DNA of 64,000 bases from Setophaga petechia (lineage: Eukaryota; Chordata; Aves; Passeriformes; Parulidae): contig JANCRA010000168.1 in NCBI GenBank assembly GCA_024362935.1, positions 496,001 to 560,000 on the forward strand, in the 5' to 3' direction. A program made the position numbers and the translations under genes. A model generated the notes under the pieces. That model had not been told where the DNA came from. It worked only from the letters and a program-made list of their open reading frames with translations, and ran no database searches. Below are positions 21,822 through 32,850 of the stretch, piece by piece (positions within the stretch are counted from its first letter, which is position 1; each line of letters opens with the position of its first letter).

Positions 21822-23084
21822 AGCCAGAAGCTCTTTTTGCTGGGGCTACCTAAGTCTGGAGGGATTTTCTTTAACATCAAGAACGTTCTTTTCCGTTTTT
21901 GGTTTTCTTTTAAGATGTAAATATAAACCTTGTTATATACACAGATTCCCAGGATCGATGTTTTGCTGCCCAGAGTCCACAGGGCATAGGGGAGGAGGTG
22001 CTGCTTATGCCCAGCCAGCTGCCCAGGCGTGCAGTGGGCAAAGGGGAAATGGCCGGAAGCCCCTTGGTCTGTGGTGGTTCAGCTGAAGCCTTTGTGCTGC
22101 CCATAGAGCGGCTGGGCAGGGGCCGGAGCTGCGAGGATCCCTGCCAGAGCGGTGGCTGGAGATGGCCACAAGCCCTGTGCCAGGCAGGAAGCGCCATCTG
22201 TGTCCTCCTGCCCGTGTGCTGCTGGCTGCCTTGCTGAGGGCTCCCAGGTGCCCCTGGATGGGGCTGCTCTGGAGCTGCTGTGGGGCTGCGGCGCTGCTGC
22301 CAGGCAGCTTGGCCGGGCTGGGGCAGAGCCTGAGGGGCTGGGGCGCTGGCAAGCCCTGAGCAATGGGCTCAAAGAGGCCACAAGCAGCCCCGTGGCAACC
22401 GCCTTGTTCCTGCCAGAGTTGACTTGCAAGAGGGATCCTGGGCACTCTGCAACAGCATCAGTGTTGTCGGAAACCCAAATGCAGGGAAATCTCAGACCTT
22501 TGGTCTTGTCCACAAAGCTCAGAATTGAACACAGGATTTGTTCTGACACCTTGGAAAGGGCTTCCAAACTTAGGTGGTAGAAGCGAGAATGCGGATTTCA
22601 AGTTGATAGCAGAGACACGGGGAGGAAAGTTGAAGTGGAGGAAAAGTTTAGAGTTTTAGAGTTCAAGATCTAGAAGAAAATTGAAGTAGTTGCAATGGTA
22701 AACAAGAAGTTGAGGATGCAGTGCTGTAGGTTTGTGTGTCATGACTGGCTAAGGAAGCTTACAGCTTACACTGCAGCATGCTGTGGGAACCCAGGAAATT
22801 CCTCTGGCTGCCTTCCAGGACTCGAGACCCTTTAAGAGGGCTCAGAGGCCTTGGCACAGAGCCCAAGACCCCCGTGCCTTTGATTTAGCCCTTGGAAAAA
22901 AACAATTACCAACCTCGTATGAAGAATGACAAGCCACAAAAGTTTAAATAGAATAACAGTGAATTTATCACAGAGTGGAAAAACAGATTTTTGGGGTTTT
23001 TAGAATGGGGCTTCTGGGGGCAAGCTGGAGGAATCTGGGCATGTCCAGCCTTTCTCCTCCTTCTTCTTGGCCTCCATCTTCTTC

Positions 23085-23371
23085 TGTGATGCTGGCACTT
23101 TTAGATTGGTTTAGAGTAGAAGCTCACTGTCTAACATAGATGATAGGTATTGGAAAGTAATTGTAAATATTGTACACGTAGTTGTTTTTAGTATAAAAGA
23201 TAACACCGCCCCAGGGCAGGCAGAGTGCCTTAGACTGTCTTGCTAAGCAGACCTTGGCAGGACAGGAGAAAGAATTTTATAGACGCGATACAATAAACAA
23301 CCTTGAGATGCAGAAATCAAGAGCTCTGGCTCCTTCTTTGACCGCCGGGCTGGGAAAAGAGACTTTCTAAC
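23085..23371 (+). mobile_element. ERV LTR in unit 2
   Basis: Same LTR as at 15044-15330. TATAAAA at 23192 and AATAAA at 23292. This AATAAA is the first canonical signal downstream of the copy 1 stop codon. Confidence 0.7.
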
Positions 23372-24780
23372 TTCTCTCGTGGTCACTCTGACCAGCTAGA
23401 GACCCCAAGAGCATGAGTCCGTAAGACAAAATATTGAAGAATTGGCTCCAAAACATAAATATCCTTGTTGGCCGTGTCTTCTTGGCCAATAAATCCTTCA
23501 AAGCTCTTGTAACTACAAGTCTTGTGGCCCTGTGAACCATGCGGTGGAGATGTGAGCCAAACTCACCCTTCCTGTCTATGTGGAGGAGAAGAAAAAGCAA
23601 TGGCATCATCTAAAAAACTCAGAGGTCCGCTCTCTAGCTCGTTCCAACTCCTTCAACTCCCTCCAAGTGTCATTTAGCTACAAATAGATGACAAGGACTC
23701 TTAGTGCTGGCTCTTTGACTCCAGAGCAGCTGCTTTAGAATCTTTCATATAAGCCTGTCTAGTTGTGTGCCAGAAATGTATCATTTTAAGAAACGTTCCC
23801 AACTGACTTGAATGGAGGGAGGCTCGTTTGAAGGGTGCTTGAGGAGAAAGGCTCCTGGAAGAGATCTGGGCTTTGGCCTAGCTGTGTCCCCTGCTGATTG
23901 TGAAGTGTGCCATCAGCTGCAGGGCTTTGTGGGCTAAAAACATCATCGAGTCACTTGGACTTGCTCTTTTTTGCCTATAGAAGCTGGACCCACTTTCAGG
24001 GCAAATTTGGAGACCTCATCCATGGGTGGACGGACCACCTAGGACTTTCCAACTGCTGGGAATGGTTTTCTAGGTCTCTGGTGTAAAAGGGGCTGCCCAG
24101 CAACTGTGGATCTGTAAGATGGTAATTGCCTTGGTTTGAAAAGAGAGATGTCTGCTCAGGAAAGCAGAAGCCTTGTCTGAAATGGAAAATGTAAATCCCC
24201 TCCCTTCAAATGATTCTCATGTAGAAATTCAAATGCTCTCGGGGTAAGATATGGGGATAGGACTGAGCCCGCAGAGCCAGGCGGTGTTTGCTGATGGTCT
24301 GAGCCCTTCCTAAAGATCCTGTCAGGCTGGCTTAGACACCTGAGGCCAGGGATTCCTTCCAGCCTGGGCCACTCTGGCTGGGCTGGGGGCGGCCCCAGGG
24401 CAGGAGGCAGTGTGTGCAAGGGCCCTGGATGTCACGCTGCAGCACGGTCAGCGTGCCATGGAACGGAACCCGGTGTCCAAGGCCCCTTTGTGACACGTGG
24501 GAAATAGAAGCTTGCCCGGGTGCTGGCAACACGCAAGGGGGCACAACGGGACAGAGTGGTGCCGTGAGGAGCCCCCGCACAGTGCACTCGCTCCCGTCTG
24601 ACCCGGAGCTTCTCTGTGCCATTGTTCCTGCAGCTGAGCTCGAGGCCTGAGCACAGCACTCGGTGACCCGTGGCCTTCCCAGGCTTCTCTTCTTCAGCTG
24701 CCCTCAAGGGCAGAGAGTGGCACTTGGTGCCCCAGAGCTTTCCCAAGGCATCTCCCCTGCAAGTAGCTCCAGGCACAGAC

Positions 24781-27700
24781 ATGGAGCAGAGACCCCCGAG
24801 AGTGCCCAAGCTGGCCTGGGTGCAGGAGGAGGAGGAGGAGGAGGAAGAAGGCCCTGCAGCTGCCCCGGCACAGGAGACTGATGAGGTGGTGCCATTCCAT
24901 CCACCGCAAGAGGGTGAGTGGCAGAGCTGGGCCGCAGGGCTGGAGCCTGCAGCCAACTTGGCCCCATGCCTTGCCACGCCATGCCATGCCATGCCATGCC
25001 ATGCCCTGGGGAAATACCCACGGACAGGATGGAAGTGGGGCCGGGCAGACACCCCGCAGGGGCCGTGCTCCATCCCCCTGGGGCATCCCGGGGCTCTCCC
25101 TGCCTGGGCAGCGCAGGGCTGGCCTGTGTTCTCCGGCCTCTGCCGCAGCCCCTCAGCTCTGGCTGCACTCGCTCTTTGCCAGATGCAGCCCTGGAGCGCA
25201 CACAAGAGCAGGAGTCCAGCCGTGGCCGCTTCCACAGCACAGCACAGGTACCTGCAGCCACCCCCACCTGGGCTGGGCCTGCTGTCCCTGCTCAGCCCGG
25301 CACCGTGTGTGCAGCACTCCATGCAACATCCCCGGCTTCCTGCCCTTCTCCTACAGCTCGTTTGCGACTTCATCAGGAGCATTCGGCAGGAAGAGACCAG
25401 CACCATGGGCACTGGGCTCAGAGCTCACTCCGAGCTCCTCCATCATGAGACCAGTGCCGCCCTGCTGGATTTGCTCCTGGAGAAGGGTGTTGCCAGGCCA
25501 CAACAAGTGAGCAGCCTGGGGCCGGGCTTCAATTTCCCCATGAGTCCTGTGGCTTCCCCAGCCACGCCTGCTGGTCCCTGGGAGCCTCTGAGGCCATGGC
25601 AGCGCACTGGCAAGGGAAGCACTTCTCTGGGGACCCTGGGGACATTGCTCCCTCTGGCAGCTTTCCAAGTCTCCCCGTGCCTTCTCCAGGTGCCCGCCAT
25701 GGTGAGGTTCATCCATCAATGGCTCACGGCCGATGATTCTGCCGAGCACAGGCTGGACAAGGCCCTGCTGAATCTCACCAGAGCACAGCCGGGTGACGCA
25801 GTCGTGACGCTCCTGCGTGTGGCCCCGTCCTGTGACAGGTATGGGACCCACGTGCCCAGAGGGCTCACGCCTCCCCAGCCCGTCAGCCTGACCACCTGGC
25901 CCAGGTGTGTGACCAACAGAGAGTTCCAGGGCCCTCTGGCTGCTGCCTTCCCCAGCCCTGGCACGTCAGCCCCCCAGCCTGCTGCCATGCTCCCTTGCCG
26001 CCCCTCAGGGCTCTCTCCTCACAGGGCTGGGCTGCCTGGCTGCTGCTGGCAAGGGCCAGTGGGCAGAGGCAGCGCCGGCAGTCAGCCCGGGCCCCCAGGG
26101 ATGCCCAGGCCACAGTGCCGTGTCTGAGACCCCCCTGAGACATAGCTCTAACCCCGCAGAGCTGCCATCGCCATGTGGAAGACCATCATGTGCTCGTCCA
26201 GGACTGCGGAGCCGGCGCTGCTGATCCTCCTGGATGTGCTGGGGAGCTGGCCAGAGCACAGCACATGCACCTCCGATGGGGACAAAACGGGTGTCTTTGG
26301 CCTGGCTGTGAGTTTCTGCAAGTGGCCTTTGCTGGTCCCAAGGCCGCCTCCCAGCAGCTCTCCATCCTCCTTCCCCCACTGCCTCTCCCTGCCTCAGGTG
26401 CTGGCCTGAAACCTGGCCCAGTAGCAGCTCCAGGCCCACCAGGCCCTGTGCTCCCCCGGCCAAGGTCTCTGCGGGCCTCTCCCTGCCACGCTCGGGCCCT
26501 GCCACACGGACACCTGGGCACTGAGCGCTGTCTCGAGGGGCTTTGTCCTTTGCAGGCAACTGTGGTGATGTGGAAGATCCTTCAGGAGCCCCATGTCCTA
26601 CGTGCAGTGAGGCCGTATTTCCCCCGCCTATTTGTGCATCTGCTCTTCCAAGTGTTCTTCAGCACAGAAGAGACGCCAGAGGAGTTCGAAACCTTCTGGA
26701 AGGAATGCCTGGAAGAGCATGGCCTTACCACCAGCCCCAACAGGTGCTCCATGCCACTCCCCATGTCCCTGCCACGTGGCATGCAAAGGAGCCAGTGCTG
26801 CAGTGTGACCTGGGCTTTGCTGCGCACACAGGTTTGCATTGCAGACCCTGAAGTCCCTGCTCTGCCAAAAGCAGTACAAGGATGTGGTGGTGTCAGTGGA
26901 ACGCAAGCGTGGCTGGGACACGCTGCTCTGTGCTGACACCCGCCACTACGCCGCGGGTCTGCTGGCCAGGTGAGACTCCCTTTCTCCCCCTTGCTCCCAG
27001 CATTTGTGCCCTGTGCCCGGGCTGTCCCACACAGTCCCTGTGGCCCTGGGACACAGGGCCTTATCACTGAGGGACGGCCAAGCAGACTGGAAAAGGCTGG
27101 GAGGGGAGAGAGCACAGCAGAAGACACCTCCCAAAGGGCCCAGGTCCCCTTGCAGGATGGTGGTGAAAGACCACCAGGCTCTGTGAGCCTGTCCTTGGAG
27201 AGGTTTGCTCAGGTTCCTGGTCCCTTTTCCGGCCTCCTAGGGAGATGCGCCGTGCTTGTCTTCGGTTGTGTTCCAGTATTGCACTCCACCTCCTCCGGCT
27301 GCTCAGCACACAGGAGCCACACTGGGATCTGCCCGCCCTGGCGTTCCTTGTGGAGGTGAGCCGGGTGTCCAGCGCTGCCTGGCTGAGCTGCCTCCCAGCT
27401 CTCTGCCCTCTCGTCGCCGCAGCCGCCTGGGACGGTGCCTGCGCCCTGTGCGGCTGCTGCTGCTGCTGCTGCTGCTGCTGCCTGGGCCCGGCCCTGTGCG
27501 GCTCCGGGCTCCTGCCGGCCGGCTCCCCCGTCACAGCCCCCTCCTGTGCCTTTCAGGTCCTCGAGTGCCTGGATTCCAGTGAATGTGGTGACAGTGTTGT
27601 GCAGGTCTCTTCAAGGTACCTGCAGAGCGAGTGCAGGGAGAGGCGTCGCCTGGCGCTCAGGGCCCTTCTCGAGCTCATTGGTGATCCCTCAATGGTGAGA

Positions 27701-29881
27701 AGGGGGCGGTGGCTGAAGCTGCGCTGGGAACGCAGTCACTTGGTCTTGCCTGGGCTTCGGGCGCTGGGGCAGCTGCTTCCAGCTCTCCTGCTTCCTGCTT
27801 CAGCTGCCCAAGTGCTTCGGGACAGGCCTTTGGCCTCTGGGCCCTGCAGCAGCAGGGTGGCGTTTCACAGACTTGTGTTCCGCACAGGCCGAAAGAATGT
27901 GGAGCCTGACCAAAAGCCTCATGGACCTACTGTGGGACAACGATGCAGAGATAGTTGGGATGACACTCATCACACTCAGCTTTATATTCCTGCACAAACA
28001 CATGCTGATGTCAACCCCCATTGCCCTGCAGCTGGCTGAGGCGCTCCTGCAACTCTTTGACCACGTAAGGCTCTGTGCCCCCAGCCACAGCCACTGGGTG
28101 CTGCCTGGAAACTGTGTGCCCTGTGCATTTCCAGCCTGTGCCCAGGTGGGCCTGGAGGAGCCAATGCTGAGGTATTTTTTCCTTTTTTTTCATCTAGGAT
28201 AATAGCCAGGTACGGCTGCTCTCCATAAAACTCTTCCGAGACATGATGGAGTACTTGGAAGACAGAGAAAAACCTTTGGAAAGCCCTGTGCAACAGAGCC
28301 TGCTTCCATTCTTCTTGCACTGCAATGACGAGAATCAGCGTGTGGCAGAGGTGAGGACTTGTGGGCTGCTGCTGTCCCCCTGGCAGGGGGCTCGGCTGCC
28401 TCCTGCCCTGTGCCTGCTGCACTGCAGCCACCTCCAGGCCTTGGCAAGGGGACGCGGGTCCCGTGCCCTGGGCTGTGGGGCCATCTCCACGTCTCTGCTG
28501 CTCTCCAGGCTTCTCAGGAAACGCTGCTTTGTGCGGTCAAGTTCCTGAAGAGGAGGGATCTCAAAAAGCTGGTGAAGGAGCAGAAATTGTGGAAGTTCAG
28601 CAAGCACCTGGTAAGGAGGAGCGAGAAGCCCCAGCCTCAGGCTGGAAAAGGCCCCTGAGAGCGGTGCTAAAGTGTGCGGGGCTGGCAGCTGTGCCCCTGC
28701 CCGCTGCTGCTGCAGCCAGAGGCCGCGGGGGCTCTTCTCCAGGCTCCCGTGGGCCCGAGCCGGGTGCCCATGGAGCCCGGCCCGGCGGGGCTGCGGGGCG
28801 GCACCGCGGCTCCCCGGGCAGCAGCCGGCCCGCTGCCCCCTCCCCTCGGGAGCCCTTGGCCAGCGGCTGCTGGCCGCGCCTCAGGGCTGTGCGGCAGGGG
28901 AGGCCGGGGCTGGGCGCAGGCAGCGCCCGGCCCAGGGGCTGAGCCCGGGCCAACCCTTCCCTCCTGCCGCTCTCCGCAGCTGGCAGAGGACAGGAGCCGA
29001 GCGGCCGAGCACCTGCGCCAGGCCCTGCGCTACCTGGAGAGCCCACAGGAGCCCCTGCGAGAGGCGGCCATCAGGTTCATGGGTGAGCCACGAGCCCGAG
29101 CTCCCTCCTCGGCCCGCCGCAGCTCGGCCCCGGCCCCGCCTGCTGCCCCGGCAGCGCCAGCCGGGCCCGGCGCCGTGGAGCCCCGCCTGGCCTGGCCATT
29201 GCTGCTGCCGCCCTCTGGCAGCCGCGTCCTGGGCCGGCAGCGTGCGGCAAGGGCCGGGCTGAGCCCTGCCGGGCCAGCAGCCTGTGTGGCCACAGCGCCG
29301 GCAGCGCCGCTGGCAGGGAGCTGTGCCGCTGGGGCCGTGACAGGCTCTGTGTTCACAGGGATGGCCGGGCGGCACCTGACGGGGCAGCGGCAAGAGCTGC
29401 AGCTGATCTGCGCTGGTGAGCGAGGGCAGCGGACTGACAGCGCGGGCTGACAGCGCGGGGAGAGCTGCAAGCCCTGCCCCGGCTGCGAAGGGCTCTGCTC
29501 CCGGGGACAGAGCACACTGAGCTTTCCGGGCCATTGGTGGCCAGCAGCTTCGGGCTGATCCCCTTGCTCCCTGCTCCCTCCTGGCCATGGCAAGAACCGG
29601 CTGGGATGACCCCGGCAGGGGGCTCTCCTCGGCTCCCCACAGATCCGGCTCTGACCGTGGCTCTGTTCCTCTCTCTTGCAGCCCTTGAAGACAAAACAAA
29701 TGACATCAGCCTCGCCGTCGGAAGCCTGGCAATTCAAACACTGTGCATCCTCAAGTCAGGAGAGCGGGCTCCCATCTCCAGGTTCCAGTGGCTCCAAAAT
29801 CACCTGCGCAGGGCATGGAAGACACGGCCTCGTCTCTCACGGCTCGGCTGCCTGCCCTGTCGGAGCTCCGTGGAGAGCTGA
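24781..29881 (+). CDS. MROH family protein, copy 2, 15 exons
   Basis: Exons: 24781-24913, 25183-25247, 25357-25506, 25690-25838, 26160-26307, 26556-26743, 26832-26969, 27241-27355, 27557-27694, 27888-28064, 28198-28350, 28509-28610, 28980-29082, 29359-29415, 29682-29881. Encodes 671 residues with no stop or frameshift. Differs from copy 1 at Arg62His (exon 2) and Thr584Arg (exon 13). All splice sites are retained. Confidence 0.85.
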
Positions 29882-31154
29882 AGCCAGAAGCTCTTTTTGC
29901 TGGGGCCACCTAAGTCTGGAGGGATTTTCTTTAACATCAAGAACGTTCTTTTCCGTTTTTGGTTTTCTTTTACGATGTAAATATAGACCTTGTTATATAC
30001 ACAGATTCCCAGGATCGATGTTTTGCTGCCCAGAGTCCACAGGGCATAGGGGAGGAGGGGGAAAAGGGTGCTGCTTATGCCCAGCCAGCTGCCCAGGCGT
30101 GCAGTGGGCAAAGGGGAAATGGCCGGAAGCCCCTTGGTCTGTGGTGGTTCAGCTGAAGCCTTTGTGCTGCCCATAGAGCGGCTGGGCAGGGGCCGGAGCT
30201 GCGAGGATCCCTGCCAGAGCGGTGGCTGGAGATGGCCACAAGCCCTGTGCCAGGCAGGAAGCGCCATCTGTGTCCTCCTGCCCGTGTGCTGCTGGCTGCC
30301 TTGCTGAGGGCTCCCAGGTGCCCCTGGATGGGGCTGCTCTGGAGCTGCTGTGGGGCTGCGGCGCTGCTGCCAGGCAGCTTGGCCGGGCTGGGGCAGAGCC
30401 TGAGGGGCTGGGGCGCTGGCAAGCCCTGAGCAATGGGCTCAAAGAGGCCACAAGCAGCCCCGTGGCAACCGCCTTGTTCCTGCCAGAGTTGACTTGCAAG
30501 AGGGATCCTGGGCACTCTGCAACAGCATCAGTGTTGTCGGAAACCCAAATGCAGGGAAATCTCAGACCTTTGGTCTTGTCCACAAAGCTCAGAATTGAAC
30601 ACAGGATTTGTTCTGACACCTTGGAAAGGGCTTCCAAACTTAGGTGGTAGAAGCGAGAATGCGGATTTCAAGTTGATAGCAGAGACACGGGGAGGAAAGT
30701 TGAAGTGGAGGAAAAGTTTAGAGTTTTAGAGTTCAAGATCTAGAAGAAAATTGAAGTAGTTGCAATGGTAAACAAGAAGTTGAGGATGCAGTGCTGTAGG
30801 TTTGTGTGTCATGACTGGCTAAGGAAGCTTACAGCTTACACTGCAGCATGCTGTGGGAACCCAGGAAATTCCTCTGGCTGCCTTCCAGGACTCGAGACCC
30901 TTTAAGAGGGCTCAGAGGCCTTGGCACAGAGCCCAAGACCCCCGTGCCTTTGATTTAGCCCTTGGAAAAAAACAATTACCAACCTCGTATGAAGAATGAC
31001 AAGCCACAAAAGTTTAAATAGAATAACAGTGAATTTATCACAGAGTGGAAAAACAGATTTTTGGGGTTTTTAGAATGGGGCTTCTGGGGGCAAGCTGGAG
31101 GAATCTGGGCATGTCCAGCCTTTCTCCTCCTCCTTCTTGGCCTCCATCTTCTTC

Positions 31155-31441
31155 TGTGATGCTGGCACTTTTAGATTGGTTTAGAGTAGAAGCTCACTGT
31201 CTAACATAGATGATAGGTATTGGAAAGTAATTGTAAATATTGTACACGTAGTTGTTTTTAGTATAAAAGATAACACCGCCCCAGGGCAGGCAGAGTGCCT
31301 TAGACTGTCTTGCTAAGCAGACCTTGGCAGGACAGGAGAAAGAATTTTATAGACGCGATACAATAAACAACCTTGAGATGCAGAAATCAAGAGCTCTGGC
31401 TCCTTCTTTGACCGCCGGGCTGGGAAAAGAGACTTTCTAAC
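31155..31441 (+). mobile_element. ERV LTR in unit 3
   Basis: TATAAAA at 31262, AATAAA at 31362. Same boundaries and orientation as in the other units. Confidence 0.7.
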
Positions 31442-32850
31442 TTCTCTCGTGGTCACTCTGACCAGCTAGAGACCCCAAGAGCATGAGTCCGTAAGACAAA
31501 ATATTGAAGAATTGGCTCCAAAACATAAATATCCTTGTTGGCCGTGTCTTCTTGGCCAATAAATCCTTCAAAGCTCTTGTAACTACAAGTCTTGTGGCCC
31601 TGTGAACCATGCGGTGGAGATGTGAGCCAAACTCACCCTTCCTGTCTATGTGGAGGAGAAGAAAAAGCAATGGCATCATCTAAAAAACTCAGAGGTCCGC
31701 TCTCTAGCTCGTTCCAACTCCTTCAACTCCCTCCAAGTGTCATTTAGCTACAAATAGATGACAAGGACTCTTAGTGCTGGCTCTTTGACTCCAGAGCAGC
31801 TGCTTTAGAATCTTTCATATAAGCCTGTCTAGTTGTGTGCCAGAAATGTATCATTTTAAGAAACGTTCCCAACTGACTTGAATGGAGGGAGGCTCGTTTG
31901 AAGGGTGCTTGAGGAGAAAGGCTCCTGGAAGAGATCTGGGCTTTGGCCTAGCTGTGTCCCCTGCTGATTGTGAAGTGTGCCATCAGCTGCAGGGCTTTGT
32001 GGGCTAAAAACATCATCGAGTCACTTGGACTTGCTCTTTTTTGCCTATAGAAGCTGGACCCACTTTCAGGGCAAATTTGGAGACCTCATCCATGGGTGGA
32101 CGGACCACCTAGGACTTTCCAACTGCTGGGAATGGTTTTCTAGGTCTCTGGTGTAAAAGGGGCTGCCCAGCAACTGTGGATCTGTAAGATGGTAATTGCC
32201 TTGGTTTGAAAAGAGAGATGTCTGCTCAGGAAAGCAGAAGCCTTGTCTGAAATGGAAAATGTAAATCCCCTCCCTTCAAATGATTCTCATGTAGAAATTC
32301 AAATGCTCTCGGGGTAAGATATGGGGATAGGACTGAGCCCGCAGAGCCAGGCGGTGTTTGCTGATGGTCTGAGCCCTTCCTAAAGATCCTGTCAGGCTGG
32401 CTTAGACACCTGGGGCCAGGGATTCCTTCCAGCCTGGGCCACTCTGGCTGGGCTGGGGGCGGCCCCAGGGCAGGAGGCAGTGTGTGCAAGGGCCCTGGAT
32501 GTCACGCTGCAGCACGGTCAGCGTGCCATGGAACGGAACCCGGTGTCCAAGGCCCCTTTGTGACACGTGGGAAATAGAAGCTTGCCCGGGTGCTGGCAAC
32601 ACGCAAGGGGGCACAACGGGACAGAGTGGTGCCGTGAGGAGCCCCCGCACAGTGCACTCGCTCCCGTCTGACCCGGAGCTTCTCTGTGCCATTGTTCCTG
32701 CAGCTGAGCTCGAGGCCTGAGCACAGCACTCGGTGACCCGTGGCCTTCCCAGGCTTCTCTTCTTCAGCTGCCCTCAAGGGCAGAGAGTGGCACTTGGTGC
32801 CCCAGAGCTTTCCCAAGGCATCTCCCCTGCAAGTAGCTCCAGGCACAGAC

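Larger units (their letters stand above)
14958..23001 (+). repeat. Array unit 1 (8041 bp)
   Basis: First copy of the tandem unit, counted from AGAATGGGGCTTCTGG at 14961; identity with the next unit begins at the TTT at 14958. Contents: leader 14961-15043, ERV LTR 15044-15330, spacer 15331-16739 with no recognised gene, MROH-like gene 16740-21821, 3' flank 21822-23001 with no gene. Differs from the other units by lacking a 10-bp GGGGGAAAAG-type insertion in the 3' flank near 21990 and by three flank substitutions near 21847-21929, as expected of the array's edge copy. Confidence 0.95.
23002..31071 (+). repeat. Array unit 2 (8070 bp)
   Basis: Leader 23002-23084, LTR 23085-23371, gene-free spacer 23372-24780, MROH-like gene 24781-29881, gene-free 3' flank 29882-31071. 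Compared with unit 1 it has an 18-bp insertion in intron 1 (near 25070), nine rather than seven CTG units in intron 8 and five rather than six ATGCC units in intron 1. By eye it differs from unit 1 by about seven substitutions in 8 kb. Confidence 0.95.

Noticed and set aside
24432..25412. 326-codon minus-strand frame antisense to MROH exons 1-3
   Set aside because: Shadow of GC-rich coding and intron sequence; length changes with repeat alleles between copies.
24670..26127. Single open frame of 485 codons covering exons 1-4 of MROH copy 2 (also in copies 3, 5 and 6)
   Set aside because: It starts at a GTG, reads exon 2 in the wrong frame and includes introns with good GT/AG sites. The frame depends on the ATGCC and insertion alleles and breaks in copies 1 and 4.
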